A DNA stretch of 64,000 bases from Iodobacter fluviatilis (GCF_004194535.1 NZ_CP025781.1:2604001-2668000); one strand, 5' to 3'; shown: positions 44,095 through 54,726, counted from the first letter of the stretch. Notes: generated by a model not told the origin, from the letters alone. Numbers and translations are program-made.

Positions 44095-45591
44095 ATGTTT
44101 GAATCTGCACAGTTAGGCCATAAAGTAGATAAAGTCGTTTATAAAGAGCAAGAGCCTTTATTGCGCGAAGCGTTGCTCGCCGTGCAATATCAATTGAAAG
44201 AGCAGGCTAATTTCCCTGTGGTGATTCTATTGGGAGGCGTGCCCACTGCGGGTAAGGCAGAAACGGCTAATTTATTACTGGAGTGGCTAGATCCTCGGTT
44301 GATTGAAAGTCATGCCTTTGGGGTAAAAAGTGATGAAGAGCTAGCAAGACCTGCAATGTGGCGCTTTTGGCGAGCACTGCCGCCTAAGGGAAAAATTGCG
44401 CTGATGTTTGGTGGCTGGTATGCGGGGCCGATGTGGGATTACTTGCAAGAGGCTTACTCTGGGCAGTTTGAGCATGAGGTAGAACGCATTGCGCGTTTTG
44501 AAAAAATGCTTGCTGATGAAGGCGTATTGCTGCTGAAGTTTTGGTTACACCTTCCCAAGGACGAGTTGAAAAAGCGTATTAAAAAGCTAGAAGCTGACGA
44601 TCGCACCGCGTGGCGGGTGACTGAGCAAGATCGGCAATTTTTAAAGTATTACGATCAGATTATGAAGGCGCAGTTGGCGATGGTAATGCGCTCTAATCTG
44701 GCCGATGCGCCATGGCGAGTGATTGAAGGCTCCGACGCAAACTACCGCTCGCTAACGGTGGGAAAGCAAGTTGAAGAAGCAATCAAGCATCATTTAGAGC
44801 GTGGCACACAAATGCAAAAGCGTGTTGAAGCTGCGCCACTCTTACCCTCAATCGATGGGTTGCGATTACTTGATAAATTAGAATTAGGCAGTAATCTAAG
44901 TAAGGCTGAATACACAAAAAAATTAGAGGATTTGCAAGGGCGCTTAAATCTATTAACCCGGCACCCTAAATTTAAACAAATGTCGGTCACGTTGGTGTTT
45001 GAAGGCATGGATGCTGCTGGTAAAGGGGGCAGTATTCGGCGTATCACTGCCGCCTTGGATGCAAGGCAGTATCGAGTAATTCCGATTGCCGCGCCTACTG
45101 AGGAAGAACGTGCTCAGCCCTATTTGTGGCGTTTTTGGCGGCATGTTCCGCAGCATGGGCGCATGACTATTTTTGATCGCTCATGGTATGGCCGCGTATT
45201 GGTGGAGCGGGTAGAGGGCTTTGCAGCTCGGGCCGATTGGATGCGTGCGTATAACGAAATTAACGATTTCGAAGCCGAGCTAGATGCCGCGAACAGCATT
45301 GTGCTGAAATTCTGGTTAGCTATTAGTAAAGATGAGCAATTAAAGCGTTTTGAAGAGCGCGAAAAAATTGAATTTAAACGTTTTAAAATCACTGATGAGG
45401 ATTGGCGTAATCGCGATAAATGGGATGAATATATCGTGGCTGCTAGCGATATGATTGATCGTACCAATACCTTGAGTGCGCCTTGGCACATGATTGGGGC
45501 CAATAATAAATATCAAGCCCGTATCAGTATTTTAGAAAAACTCTGTGAGGCTTTAGAGTCTCGCTTACAACGCAAGGATAAAAAACGATGA
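44095..45591 (+). CDS. pap: Two-domain PPK2, polyphosphate:AMP phosphotransferase
   Basis: A 498-residue protein made of two fused PPK2 domains. The N-terminal copy has [19 protein letters not shown]. The C-terminal copy carries the intact Walker A ([17 protein letters not shown], about 302-318), Walker B-like [19 protein letters not shown] and the lid region. Tandem PPK2s (class II) make ADP from AMP with polyphosphate. The N-terminal copy has a degenerate loop, as is usual. Its stop overlaps the start of the following nitroreductase gene (ATGA). Confidence 0.9.
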   Translation: MFESAQLGHKVDKVVYKEQEPLLREALLAVQYQLKEQANFPVVILLGGVPTAGKAETANLLLEWLDPRLIESHAFGVKSDEELARPAMWRFWRALPPKGKIALMFGGWYAGPMWDYLQEAYSGQFEHEVERIARFEKMLADEGVLLLKFWLHLPKDELKKRIKKLEADDRTAWRVTEQDRQFLKYYDQIMKAQLAMVMRSNLADAPWRVIEGSDANYRSLTVGKQVEEAIKHHLERGTQMQKRVEAAPLLPSIDGLRLLDKLELGSNLSKAEYTKKLEDLQGRLNLLTRHPKFKQMSVTLVFEGMDAAGKGGSIRRITAALDARQYRVIPIAAPTEEERAQPYLWRFWRHVPQHGRMTIFDRSWYGRVLVERVEGFAARADWMRAYNEINDFEAELDAANSIVLKFWLAISKDEQLKRFEEREKIEFKRFKITDEDWRNRDKWDEYIVAASDMIDRTNTLSAPWHMIGANNKYQARISILEKLCEALESRLQRKDKKR

Positions 45592-46178
45592 CTTTGAGTA
45601 TCGATGCAAAAGCATGCGCACAATTATTTACCGAAGCTCGCACTCACAATGCTTGGCAAGATAAGCCGGTGAGTGATGAAATATTGCAGCAGTTATATGA
45701 TTTACTAAAGTGGGCGCCTACTTCAGCCAATGCAGCGCCTGCACGGTTTATTTTTGTTAAATCGCCAGAGGCAAAAGCGAAATTAAAGCCAAGCTTGAGT
45801 GAAGGCAATGTTGAAAAAACCATGTCGGCACCTGTTACCGTGATCGTAGCGCATGATTTAGAGTTTTATGAACAACTTCCCTCGCTGTTCCCACAAGCAG
45901 ATGCCAAAAGCTGGTTTGCTGGTAATGAAGCGGCAATAAATAGCACGGTGCAAAGAAATGGCAGTTTGCAAGGTGCTTATTTAATTATGGCGGCGCGTGC
46001 ATTAGGTTTAGACTGCGGCCCAATGTCAGGTTTTGATCAAGCGAAAGTAGATGAGATATTTTTTGCCGGTAGTCAGTGGCGCGCTAATTTCTTAATTAAT
46101 TTAGGCTATGGGGATAAGACTCAGCTATATCCAAGAAATCCACGTTTAGATTTTGCACAGGCTTGCCGAATTGAGTAA
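45588..46178 (+). CDS. Nitroreductase family protein (RutE/HadB-like)
   Basis: A 196-residue FMN-binding protein. Features are [37 protein letters not shown] with the FMN phosphate site, then [14 protein letters not shown]-like ([18 protein letters not shown]) and [10 protein letters not shown] at the end. This pattern matches the malonic semialdehyde reductase (RutE) group, but no rut genes are near, so the substrate is uncertain. It is translationally coupled to the PPK2 gene. Confidence 0.85.
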   Translation: MTLSIDAKACAQLFTEARTHNAWQDKPVSDEILQQLYDLLKWAPTSANAAPARFIFVKSPEAKAKLKPSLSEGNVEKTMSAPVTVIVAHDLEFYEQLPSLFPQADAKSWFAGNEAAINSTVQRNGSLQGAYLIMAARALGLDCGPMSGFDQAKVDEIFFAGSQWRANFLINLGYGDKTQLYPRNPRLDFAQACRIE

Positions 46179-46259
46179 TGCTGAAAAGCCTAACGGGGCG
46201 TGAGTGATCACGACTTTAATTTTTTTTTGATAATGATGTAATTAAGCATGAGGAAAATA

Positions 46260-47336
46260 ATGGCGGAATGGGGTGTTTGGAAAGCGTTGGAGCAGGCTAG
46301 GCAAAAAAAGCGCGAGCTTGATCCGCTATTTGCCCGGGCAGGAGTTGCGCCAGAGCTGGAAACGAATGCAAATCGCATTTGTTTGGATTTAAAGCGTTCT
46401 CCCCCTACTCCGCCTTTATTAACTGGCGATAAAACGCGTGATGCTGAAGCAATGGGCATGTATTACGACGGCTATGCCCGTCAATACGAAGAAGCCTTTT
46501 ATAAGGCAGAAAACCTATTACGTTTTGCATGGGTGCCAGAAGCTGCGCCAATTGGGGCTGCCATCACCGAGGAAGTCGCACGGTTACGCAATCAACTCAA
46601 AAATGAGCAGGGTAAGACGCCAGATTTCTCTATGATGGAAAAACTGCTGTTTCATTATGTTCGCCTTGATCACCCTGACTTAGCACTCGCACCTGATTTA
46701 TTGTCTAATCGCCGTCGTGAGTTGACCGATGTGGCCGGTTACCCTTTGCTGGTTGAGCATGCGCATGGCGAATCACAAAATGACAGCGTGCCCCCCTTGC
46801 TTAGCGAAGCCTTTCGAGTGCAGTTAAGCGAGCATATGCAGCGCTATCTTGCTTCTCCTTGGTTGTATTGCCCGTTGATTTCACAGTGGTACGTCACGCT
46901 GGCATTGGATACGGGGTTGGCACGTAAAAAACATGATGCACTAGACGATCAACTGACCGCTTCTTTACTAAAGCGCCGTTGGCCTTCTTTATCTAATTGG
47001 CTGCCAAATTTTGAATTTGCAGATCAGTGTTGGTATATAGGCTTGGCCCTATTGGCCTTGATTTGTTTATTTATGGAGTGGTGGTGGGCAGCCGCGCCCT
47101 TAGTCATTTGGCTGCATTTATCACGCGGGGCGCATCAGCGGGAAAGAAAAGAAGTAGAAGACCGGCGCGCTTTTTATCTAGGCCAGGCACAACAGCTTAA
47201 AAGAACGCGTGATCGCTTTGCTGTTGGGCAGATTTCCTTAGAAAAGCTCGCTTTTCAATTGCGGCATTGGGATGAAAAAGGCGAGTATTTTGAGCCTGAG
47301 CTCTTTGATCTATTAGCCTTACATCAGCATCAATGA
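46260..47336 (+). CDS. Hypothetical protein with C-terminal membrane segments
   Basis: A protein of about 358 residues with no recognised family. A polar helical N-terminal part (residues 1-270) has several Arg/Glu-rich stretches. Two adjacent hydrophobic segments, rich in Trp, follow at about 270-300 (IGLALLALICLFMEWWWAAAPLVIWL), then a charged C-terminal helix. ATG at 46260 has AGGA 6 bases before it; ATG at 46248 lies just before that site. It is in the same direction as the pap genes and dinB, about 70 bases from each. Codon use is like its neighbours. Confidence 0.75.
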   Translation: MAEWGVWKALEQARQKKRELDPLFARAGVAPELETNANRICLDLKRSPPTPPLLTGDKTRDAEAMGMYYDGYARQYEEAFYKAENLLRFAWVPEAAPIGAAITEEVARLRNQLKNEQGKTPDFSMMEKLLFHYVRLDHPDLALAPDLLSNRRRELTDVAGYPLLVEHAHGESQNDSVPPLLSEAFRVQLSEHMQRYLASPWLYCPLISQWYVTLALDTGLARKKHDALDDQLTASLLKRRWPSLSNWLPNFEFADQCWYIGLALLALICLFMEWWWAAAPLVIWLHLSRGAHQRERKEVEDRRAFYLGQAQQLKRTRDRFAVGQISLEKLAFQLRHWDEKGEYFEPELFDLLALHQHQ

Positions 47337-47402
47337 TGATCATGCTGACATTTTTATAGAACGATCGTACAATAATGGCACAGATTCCCCTTGGATTATG
47401 CC

Positions 47403-48461
47403 GTGTACGCTCAGCGCAAGATTATCCATATTGATTGCGATTGCTTTTACGCTGCGGTAGAAATGCGCGATCAGCCAGCTTTGCGCGATGTGCCGCTTGC
47501 TATTGGTGGAGCCGCCGATCGGCGTGGCGTGATTGCAACTTGTAACTATCCAGCGCGTGAGTTTGGCGTGCATTCGGCGATGTCCACTTATCGGGCGCAG
47601 CAAGCCTGCCCAAATTTAGTTTTGCTTCCTCCTGATTTCCCCCGCTACCGTGCCGCATCGCAGGCCATGCGAAGCATCTTTGCAGATTACACCGATAGAA
47701 TCGAGCCTTTGTCTTTAGATGAAGCCTACTTAGACGTAACGGGCCTATCCAACTGCCAAGGCAGCGCTTCTAGAATGGCACTAGAGATTCGTAAGCGTAT
47801 TGCTGCCGAAGTGGGCATCACCGCCAGCGCAGGGATAGCGCCTAATAAACTGTTGGCTAAAATTGCCAGTGATTGGCACAAGCCCAACGGCCAGTTTGTG
47901 ATCCGCCCTCAAGATATTGATGCTTTTATGCTGAGTCTGCCGCTGAAAAAACTATGGGGTGTTGGCAAGGTAACGGCTGCTCGGTTAGCAAGGCAGGGCG
48001 CACACTGCTGTGCCGATTTACAGGCTTGGCCATTAGAGCGATTACTGCGTGAGTTTGGTAAATTTGGTAGCCAGCTATTTGAGCAGTGCCGAGGCGTTGA
48101 TTTGCGCCCAGTTGCTGCTGATGAGCGGCGAAAATCACTCTCTGTAGAAAACACGTTTAATCATGATCTGCCTGATTTAGCGGCCTGCTACCAAGCTTTG
48201 CCCGCTTTAGTGAGTGATTGGCAGCTGCGTATGCAGCGTGCCAGTGGCGATCGTCAGCATAAGGCCTTTGTAAAAATAAAATTTAATGATTTTAGCCAAA
48301 CCACGGTCGAGTGCGTTTGCCTGCATCCTTCGATAGAAACATTTGGGCTGTTATTGGCTGAGGGCTTTGAGCGTGGTAAAAAGCCAGTGCGCCTACTGGG
48401 GGTTGGGGCAAGATTTGAGGAGGAAAGGTTGCAGCCCGAGCAGCTTTGCCTGTGGCCTTAG
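47403..48461 (+). CDS. dinB: DNA polymerase IV
   Basis: A Y-family translesion polymerase of about 352 residues. Catalytic acids are in IHIDCDCFYAAVEMRD and SLDEAYLDVTG; the HhH thumb region has LWGVGKVTAARLARQG. The little finger follows from about residue 235. GTG at 47403 gives the family N-terminus (YAQRKIIHID). An in-frame TTG at 47391 is the alternative. No LexA box could be confirmed upstream. No beta-clamp motif was clearly recognised at the C-terminus (QPEQLCLWP is a candidate). Confidence 0.94.
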   Translation: MYAQRKIIHIDCDCFYAAVEMRDQPALRDVPLAIGGAADRRGVIATCNYPAREFGVHSAMSTYRAQQACPNLVLLPPDFPRYRAASQAMRSIFADYTDRIEPLSLDEAYLDVTGLSNCQGSASRMALEIRKRIAAEVGITASAGIAPNKLLAKIASDWHKPNGQFVIRPQDIDAFMLSLPLKKLWGVGKVTAARLARQGAHCCADLQAWPLERLLREFGKFGSQLFEQCRGVDLRPVAADERRKSLSVENTFNHDLPDLAACYQALPALVSDWQLRMQRASGDRQHKAFVKIKFNDFSQTTVECVCLHPSIETFGLLLAEGFERGKKPVRLLGVGARFEEERLQPEQLCLWP

Positions 48462-48542
48462 CTGGGTGAGTGGATGTTAAAAAAGGAAAGGCCGCGAAGA
48501 AAATCACTTTTCTGCACGGCCTGTTGTACGGTAGAGGCGAGC

Positions 48543-49424
48543 TTACTTACTTAGCGCCAGTGCTTTTTGTTTTTCTAGCATTTTTTGTTTGATGTCAGAA
48601 ATAGAAGCCAGTGCGGCTTTTTCGCCTTCTAAAATGGCCACGTTTTTCTGATCAAAGTCTGCTGGACCAATTTTTCCGACTTTAGGGCGCAGGACCACGT
48701 CGGCGCGGATCATTTCTTGCTCGCCTAGTTTCTGCCCCATAATCATTACGGCTTGATTGACGATGCCAAACATATTACTGGGCGTGTTTTTACCGTTGGC
48801 TTTTGATGAAATATCGACGGCAATAATAAAATCCGCCCCAAGTTCTTTAGCGGCATCAACCGGTACGGGGCTAATGACGCCTCCATCTACATAGCGTCGT
48901 CCGCTGATCATCACTGGTTCAAATACGCCTGGAATGCTGGATGATGCGCGCACCGCCTGCCCGGTATTACCGCGTGCAAAAGAAATCCGTGTACCGGTAT
49001 CTAGTTCTGTAGCAACCGCTGCAAAGGGTTTGTTGAGCTTATCTAAGGGGCGATTATCGACTAACTTATTAACGTAATCTTGTAGTTTCTGCCCTTTGAC
49101 TAAGCCGCCTGAAAGCAGGCTGATATCGCGGATTTGTGATTCATCTAGGCCAAAAGCGCGCTCTTGCAGGGTAAAGCCATCCATGCCTGATGCGTAAAGA
49201 GCGCCAACCACGCTACCCGCACTGGTGCCCGAAACCACGTCTGGCACAATACCGTTGGCTTCGAGCATTTTAATTACCCCAATATGGGCAAAGCCTTTGG
49301 CCGCTCCTCCCCCAAGCGCCAGGCCAATTTTTAGTTTGGGTAGGGGTTTGGGGGCAGGGGGAGGGTTGGTCGTGCAAGCTGCCAAAAAGCTCAGTGTGAT
49401 CAGGCTGCTTAGTAACTTCTTCAT
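48543..49424 (-). CDS. Patatin-like phospholipase lipoprotein (RssA family)
   Basis: A 293-residue protein with a lipoprotein signal ending LAAC-TT at about residue 17. The oxyanion loop is LGGGAAKGFAHIGVI, the nucleophile elbow is SGTSAGSVVGALY, and the DGG catalytic Asp is in VDGGVISPVPVDAAKEL. It likely hydrolyses lipid acyl esters at the outer membrane or periplasm. ATG at 49424 follows GGAG and overlaps the trmO stop (ATGA), so the two are coupled; the longer frame to 49475 is not needed. Confidence 0.9.
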   Translation of the reverse strand: MKKLLSSLITLSFLAACTTNPPPAPKPLPKLKIGLALGGGAAKGFAHIGVIKMLEANGIVPDVVSGTSAGSVVGALYASGMDGFTLQERAFGLDESQIRDISLLSGGLVKGQKLQDYVNKLVDNRPLDKLNKPFAAVATELDTGTRISFARGNTGQAVRASSSIPGVFEPVMISGRRYVDGGVISPVPVDAAKELGADFIIAVDISSKANGKNTPSNMFGIVNQAVMIMGQKLGEQEMIRADVVLRPKVGKIGPADFDQKNVAILEGEKAALASISDIKQKMLEKQKALALSK

Positions 49425-50098
49425 GCAACTTTCTCCAGGGCGATGACGTAGGTAGTTTGCCCGTCGCAGCGCCACTTCACATCATATTGATAAAGCCTTA
49501 CGCCATAGATGCGCTCTGCATCATTGGCGTAGGCTGGGCGTGGGTCTTGTTTTAAAACGTCTTCAATGAGCGCGCGTAGCTCTGGTTTTAAGCGGGATTC
49601 GGCTTCAGGGCTAAATATCACCGCCAGCTCTGGCGGTGGGCTGCCTGCAAAGCCGCCACGCGCAGTGGGAATACTTTCTGCGTAAGGAATATAGGGCTTG
49701 ATATCTAAGATGGGCGTGCCATCGACTAAATCAATCCCTTTAAATGTCAGGGCAACGCCAGAATCTGTGTCAATTTTAATCAGCTCAACTAAAGATAAGC
49801 CAATTGGGTTAGGTCGAAACGGTGAGCGGCTGGCAAAAACACCGATCCGCGTATTGCCACCCAGCCGTGGTGGGCGGACCGTTGGTTTCCAGTCGCTGGC
49901 GCTTTGGTGAAACACAAAAGTAAGCCAGACGTGCGAAAACGCTTCTAAGCCTCGCACCGCTTCGGCTCGGTTATAGGGGGAAAGTAGCTTGAGTACACCT
50001 TGTGCATGAGGAGCAAGGTTGGGCTGGCGTGGAATGCCAAATTTATCTGCAAAGGGAGTTGCGAGATAGCCGATGGGCTGAAAGTTAAAACCACTCAC
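49421..50098 (-). CDS. trmO: tRNA (t6A37) N6-methyltransferase TrmO
   Basis: A 225-residue TsaA/YaeB-family enzyme that methylates N6-threonylcarbamoyladenosine at tRNA position 37. The N-terminal beta-barrel domain holds GYLATPFADKFGIPRQP, SHVWLTFVFHQ and the SAM-site motif RSPFRPNPIGLSLVEL. The C-terminal part matches the family extension. It starts with GTG and is coupled to the patatin gene downstream. Confidence 0.92.
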   Translation of the reverse strand: MSGFNFQPIGYLATPFADKFGIPRQPNLAPHAQGVLKLLSPYNRAEAVRGLEAFSHVWLTFVFHQSASDWKPTVRPPRLGGNTRIGVFASRSPFRPNPIGLSLVELIKIDTDSGVALTFKGIDLVDGTPILDIKPYIPYAESIPTARGGFAGSPPPELAVIFSPEAESRLKPELRALIEDVLKQDPRPAYANDAERIYGVRLYQYDVKWRCDGQTTYVIALEKVA

Positions 50099-50119
50099 GC
50101 AGGTGTTCCGAAAAATTAA

Positions 50120-50150
50120 AAAAAGCGGGGCTAAAGCCCCGCTAGATTAT
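50120..50150 (-). terminator. Terminator of the NSS transporter gene
   Basis: AGCGGGGC and GCCCCGCT pair around a 4-base loop (50124-50143). On the minus strand a run of T follows, so it ends the transcript of the transporter gene and separates it from trmO. Confidence 0.85.
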
Positions 50151-50170
50151 ATGTGAATTTACTTCTGACT

Positions 50171-51490
50171 TTACAGATTATGTACCCAGATTACGCCGAT
50201 CATGACTGGTGCAATCACGGCACAAATACCACGGAAAGCTGGAATCCAGCGTCCGCCACCATTGCTGAGCAATTCGCTGTGAATGCGAGGCCAGATGATC
50301 CAGCCTGCAAAAATGGCAACCAAGATACCGCCTGCAGGCATCATGATATTAGACGTTGCGTAATCCATTAGGTCAAAGGCCGTTTTACCAAATAGTTTGG
50401 TTTCTGCCATCGGGCCAAAGGATAGTGCTGCTGGAATACTGGCGATAAAAACAGCCGCAGTAGTGATATAGGCCGCACGGCGACGTTCCCAGCCAAACTC
50501 ATCAATAAAGTAGCTGACAATAGGTTCAACAATGGATACTGATGAAGTCAGTGCGGCAAATAACAGCAGCAAGAAGAAGGCAATCGCCCATGCTTGGCCA
50601 AATGGCATTTGTGCAAAAATAGCGGGCATGGTGATAAAAGTCAGCCCTGGGCCAGCGGCTGGATCAACCCCAAATGCAAATACCGCAGGCAAGACCATAA
50701 AGCCTGCGAGTACGCTGGCTAAGGTGGCTAAGATAGAAATCCAGAGCGTTGCGCCAGCCAAGTTAGTGTCTTTATCTACATAAGAGCCGTAGGAAATAAT
50801 AATTCCCATGCCCAGTGATAAGGAAAAGAACGCCAGCCCAAGTGCATCTACCACCATGGCAGAAGTCAGTTTGCTAAAGTCTGGTGTAATAAAGTAGCGA
50901 ACCCCTTCCCATGCGCCAGGCAAGGTAAGCGAGCGGGCAATTAGCACTAGCATTAGGATAAACAGCGCTGGCATCAGTACCTTGCTCATGCGCTCAATGC
51001 CTTTTTGTACTCCGCCTAAAACAACGGCAACGGTCACCCCTAAAAATAGTGCGGTATAAAAGAGCGAGCTGGCAGGGTCGGCAATAAATTTGCTGAAGGC
51101 GGAGCTTAGTTCTGTGGTGCTATGCCCAAGAGCTTCACCGGTAATTGATTTACCAATGTAAGCAATCACCCAGCCACCAACCACGCTGTAGTAAGCCATC
51201 ACAATAAAAATACAAAGCACGGATAAACGTCCGGCCCACGGCCATAAGCCGCCTTTTAAATCACGAAATGCCGTGGTTGCAGAGCGGTTGGCGGCGCGGC
51301 CAATCACCATTTCTGCTAGAAGGAGGGCAATACCAACGGTGAATACGCATGCTAAGTAGGCGAGCAGAAACACGCCGCCGCCATTTTTACCTGCTACATA
51401 AGGAAACTTCCAGATGGCACCAAGGCCAACGGCAGAGCCGGAGGCGGCCAGAATAAAGCCGAGGCGTGAACCCCAATTTGCACGAGACAT
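50171..51490 (-). CDS. Neurotransmitter:sodium symporter family transporter
   Basis: A 439-residue membrane protein with about 11 helices. The N-terminal LeuT signature (NWGSRLGFILAASGSAVGLGAIWKFPYVAGKNGGG) holds sodium and substrate sites, and GMGIIISYGSYV lies in TM6. Members import amino acids or related compounds with Na+. Start ATG is followed by a typical N-terminus. The neighbours do not suggest a substrate. Confidence 0.93.
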   Translation of the reverse strand: MSRANWGSRLGFILAASGSAVGLGAIWKFPYVAGKNGGGVFLLAYLACVFTVGIALLLAEMVIGRAANRSATTAFRDLKGGLWPWAGRLSVLCIFIVMAYYSVVGGWVIAYIGKSITGEALGHSTTELSSAFSKFIADPASSLFYTALFLGVTVAVVLGGVQKGIERMSKVLMPALFILMLVLIARSLTLPGAWEGVRYFITPDFSKLTSAMVVDALGLAFFSLSLGMGIIISYGSYVDKDTNLAGATLWISILATLASVLAGFMVLPAVFAFGVDPAAGPGLTFITMPAIFAQMPFGQAWAIAFFLLLLFAALTSSVSIVEPIVSYFIDEFGWERRRAAYITTAAVFIASIPAALSFGPMAETKLFGKTAFDLMDYATSNIMMPAGGILVAIFAGWIIWPRIHSELLSNGGGRWIPAFRGICAVIAPVMIGVIWVHNL

Positions 51491-51874
51491 AGATCATTTT
51501 CCGAAATGGGTACTGCTGAAAAAAAGGACATATGAATACCCCGTCATTTTTTTGAAAGACAGATTTCGAAAAGATTGCATCAATAAGCGGATTTGCTGAA
51601 TGGCTATCTTTAATAAACCAATAAAGGCTTGTGGCTTTTTATGATTTAAGTGGGTAACTGTATATTAAGCCTGACTCGTTATTTTTTTTCCTAATTGAAT
51701 AGTTACTTGACTTTTCGTTTGTTTTTGTGATTTTTTATTTTTACTAATTGCAATTGCTGCTGGCAGAACGAAGCTCAAGCTTGCCTGAGATCGTGAAAAG
51801 GCGTGAATCTAGTGTGTTTGACTTGCCAAGGTAGAAACAAGACGCGACACTAGTCGCTCTTTTGTGAGGTAACC
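51491..51874. other. Intergenic region, no gene recognised
   Basis: AT-rich between the transporter (leftward) and a small membrane protein (rightward). GCGAC/GTCGC at 51844-51856 makes a small hairpin just upstream of the GAGGT ribosome site of the next gene and could hide or expose it. No tRNA or reading frame is supported. Confidence 0.4.
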
Positions 51875-52216
51875 ATGTCTTTTTATTTCCGCTCTGATAA
51901 TGTTCCTGAACTCGATGGTTTAAGCCGCTGGGAGCAGCGTGTTTTGTTGCGCGGTACATTTTTAAAAGAACGTGCGATGTCTACGCTGGTTTTATTGGTG
52001 TTAGTCATTGGGAGCGTGCAGTTTTTGATTAACCCACTTTTGGCGTCGATCTGGCCCAATTTTCAAAGTAATAGTATGGCTTATGGTGGCGTGTTGGTGG
52101 TATGGCTACTGCTGTTGATGTGGTTGCGTGATGTAGTGATGATGAACGTGCTGCGCCCGAAAATTGCTATTAAACGTGCTGAGAAAATGAATGCGGCTAC
52201 TACTGAGTCTGCTTAG
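51875..52216 (+). CDS. Hypothetical membrane protein
   Basis: A 113-residue protein with two strong hydrophobic helices (about 37-58 and 70-90), a polar N-terminus (FYFRSDNVPELDGLSRWEQRVLLRG) and a basic C-terminus. GAGGT precedes the start. Its last 26 bases overlap the amidase gene, so the two are probably one transcript. Family not recognised. Confidence 0.7.
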   Translation: MSFYFRSDNVPELDGLSRWEQRVLLRGTFLKERAMSTLVLLVLVIGSVQFLINPLLASIWPNFQSNSMAYGGVLVVWLLLLMWLRDVVMMNVLRPKIAIKRAEKMNAATTESA

Positions 52217-52877
52217 TTTTAGTTATGCCTGTTCGGTGCAATCTGCCACCATTGCCGTGGATGTCGGCCATCATTTGGCCGCACCCGGCGCAATAAGTGC
52301 TTATGGTGTGGGCGAGTTCAACTATAACCTAGCGCTAGCCCGTAGCGTGCAAAGCACGCTGCAGGCGGCTGGGCACCAGGTTAATCTGATTAATGGCGAT
52401 GGGCAGATGCGTGAATTACGCGCGCGCGTACAAGCGGCGGCAGGGGCGGATTTACTGATATCCATCCATCATGATTCTGTACAGCCGCAGTATCTTCAGT
52501 TATGGGATGTGGCGGGTAAAAGCCAGCGTTATGCCGATCAGTTTAGTGGGTATTCTTTATTCGTGCATTCGCAGAGCGCCCAGTTTGGCCGCTCACTGGC
52601 TTGTGCACAGGCAATGTCGCAATCTTTACAGGCTAAGGGCTTTAAGCCAACAAATCATCATGCTCCTGGTGTCGCTGGTGAAGATCGCGTTCAGCTTGAT
52701 CCGCTGCTTGGTATTTATGATGCTGATTTTGTGGTGGTTCGCTTGGGGAAAACGCCTGCTATTTTATTTGAAGCGGGTGTGATCGTGAACCGTGCAGAAG
52801 CGCTGACTCTGCAAGAGCCTGCCACCCAAGCTCAGATGGCCGCAGCTATTTTGAATAGCCTTTCCTGCCTGAAGTAA
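52191..52877 (+). CDS. N-acetylmuramoyl-L-alanine amidase (Amidase_3)
   Basis: A 228-residue secreted murein amidase. The signal peptide covers residues 1-19 (ending VQSA-T). Zinc ligands are likely the His in VDVGHH, Glu in GVGEFNYNL and His in ISIHHDS; the catalytic Glu is in ILFEAGVIVN near the end. It lacks the AMIN targeting domain of AmiA/B/C, so it is a minimal amidase. The start lies within the end of the preceding gene. Confidence 0.9.
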   Translation: MRLLLSLLSFSYACSVQSATIAVDVGHHLAAPGAISAYGVGEFNYNLALARSVQSTLQAAGHQVNLINGDGQMRELRARVQAAAGADLLISIHHDSVQPQYLQLWDVAGKSQRYADQFSGYSLFVHSQSAQFGRSLACAQAMSQSLQAKGFKPTNHHAPGVAGEDRVQLDPLLGIYDADFVVVRLGKTPAILFEAGVIVNRAEALTLQEPATQAQMAAAILNSLSCLK

Positions 52878-52903
52878 CTAATTTATGAAATGTGTGAGCA
52901 AGG

Positions 52904-52932
52904 TTGGCACACAAGTAGGTCTATCGTTTAAA
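52904..52932 (+). promoter_or_regulatory. Possible proS promoter
   Basis: TTGGCA (52904-52909) with a 17-base spacer to TTTAAA (52927-52932), about 38 bases before the proS start. A moderate match to a sigma-70 promoter. Confidence 0.35.
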
Positions 52933-52969
52933 ATCCCTTTTTTGTTTTTAAATGAACTCGGTTGCCGCC

Positions 52970-54676
52970 ATGCGCACGTCACAATTTTATTTCTCGACTT
53001 TAAAAGAAGCGCCTTCCGAGGCCGAACTGATCTCGCACAAGCTGATGCTGCGCGCAGGCTTAATCAAGCGCCTTGGTTCTGGCCTCTATACATGGATGCC
53101 GCTGGGCTTACGCGTACTGCGTAAAGTTGAAGCCGTGATCCGCGATGAAATGAATAAAGCGGGCGCGCAAGAGTTGCTAATGCCTGCAGTGCAGCCCGCT
53201 GAGCTGTGGCAAGAAACGGGCCGCTGGGATGTGTTCGGCCCGCAAATGCTGAAAATCACCGATCGCCACGAGCGCCAGTTCTGTTTTGGGCCAACTCACG
53301 AAGAAGTCATTACCGACATCGCCCGCTCAGAATTGCGAAGCTATAAGCAATTGCCAGTGAGCTTTTATCAGGTTCAGACCAAATTCCGTGATGAAATCCG
53401 CCCGCGCTTTGGCGTGATGCGCGCACGCGAATTCACCATGAAAGATGCTTATTCTTTTCATGCTACTCATGAGTCACTGCAAGAAACTTACGGCTTGATG
53501 TATCAGAGCTACTCAAAAATCTTTACGCGTCTAGGTTTGAAGTTCCGTGCTGTTGCGGCAGATACCGGCGCAATTGGCGGCTCCGGCAGCCATGAGTTTC
53601 ATGTGCTGGCCGATGCTGGTGAAGATTTGCTCGCTTATTGCCCAGATTCTGATTACGCGGCGAATACGGAGCTGGCAGAAGCATTTGCACCTGCGGCACC
53701 TCGTGCGGCGGCGCTTGAAGCCATGCGTGATGTAGATACTCCAAAGCAAACCTCATGCGAAGCGGTTGCGGCGCTGCTCGATATCAGTATCGAGCACACA
53801 GTGAAGTTGCTGGCGCTGATGACCACTACTCAAGAGTTAGTGATTGCCTTATTGCGCGGTGATCACAGCTTAAATGAAGTGAAGTTAGGTAAGATTGAAG
53901 GCATGGCGGATTTCCGTTTTGCTACTGATGAAGAAATTCGTGCTGCATTTAACTGCCCACCAGGTTTTCTCGGTCCAGTTGGCATTCCTGCTGGCATGCG
54001 TGTTATCAGTGATCGTACCGTGGCTGTAATGAGCGATTTTGTTTGTGGCGCTAATAGGCCAAAATTTCACTTGGCTGGCGTTAACTTTGGCCGTGATCTA
54101 CCAGAGCCAAGTATCGTTGCCGATATTCGTAATGTTGTAAACGGCGATGCCAGCCCAGATGGCAAAGGCACATTAGAAATCTGCCGTGGTATCGAAGTGG
54201 GGCATATCTTCCAACTGCGCAGCACTTACACAGAAAAGATGAAGTGCCAGTTTACCGATGCCGATGGCTCTCTAAAAAACATGGAAATGGGCTGCTATGG
54301 TGTTGGCGTATCGCGTATCGTTGCCGCTGCCATTGAGCAAAACCATGACGAACGCGGTATTAAATATCCAGCAGCGATCGCACCATTTACCGTCGCGATT
54401 GTGCCTATGGGCTATCACCGCTCAGAAACTATTAAAGCTGCGGCCGATGCGCTGTATGCCGAATTTGTTGCAGCAGACGTTGATGTCTTGCTGGATGACA
54501 GAAATGAGCGTCCGGGCTCGATGTTTGCCGATATGGAGTTAATCGGCATCCCGCATCGCATTACCATCGGTGAAAAAGGCTTGGTTGATGGAATGGTCGA
54601 ATACATCGCCCGTGCCGGTGGCGAGATGGAAAAAATCGCTCTAGCCGATGTGGTCCGTGTTTTAAGCGAAAAGTAA
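52970..54676 (+). CDS. proS: Proline--tRNA ligase
   Basis: A 568-residue class II synthetase of the bacterial type with an INS editing domain. The N-terminus [42 protein letters not shown] matches the family (shown in pieces). Motif 2 is [17 protein letters not shown], the editing domain spans about 225-400, and motif 3 ([18 protein letters not shown]) lies near 440. ATG at 52970 is chosen by family N-terminus over 52952; neither has a strong ribosome site. Terminator follows. Confidence 0.97.
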   Translation: MRTSQFYFSTLKEAPSEAELISHKLMLRAGLIKRLGSGLYTWMPLGLRVLRKVEAVIRDEMNKAGAQELLMPAVQPAELWQETGRWDVFGPQMLKITDRHERQFCFGPTHEEVITDIARSELRSYKQLPVSFYQVQTKFRDEIRPRFGVMRAREFTMKDAYSFHATHESLQETYGLMYQSYSKIFTRLGLKFRAVAADTGAIGGSGSHEFHVLADAGEDLLAYCPDSDYAANTELAEAFAPAAPRAAALEAMRDVDTPKQTSCEAVAALLDISIEHTVKLLALMTTTQELVIALLRGDHSLNEVKLGKIEGMADFRFATDEEIRAAFNCPPGFLGPVGIPAGMRVISDRTVAVMSDFVCGANRPKFHLAGVNFGRDLPEPSIVADIRNVVNGDASPDGKGTLEICRGIEVGHIFQLRSTYTEKMKCQFTDADGSLKNMEMGCYGVGVSRIVAAAIEQNHDERGIKYPAAIAPFTVAIVPMGYHRSETIKAAADALYAEFVAADVDVLLDDRNERPGSMFADMELIGIPHRITIGEKGLVDGMVEYIARAGGEMEKIALADVVRVLSEK

Positions 54677-54691
54677 GGATGTAGCTAATAA

Positions 54692-54726
54692 GAAAAGACG
54701 CTGTATATATACAGCGTCTTTTTTGT
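54692..54726 (+). terminator. Terminator of proS
   Basis: AAGACGCTGTATA and TATACAGCGTCTT form a perfect 13-bp stem, then a T tract. Confidence 0.9.
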
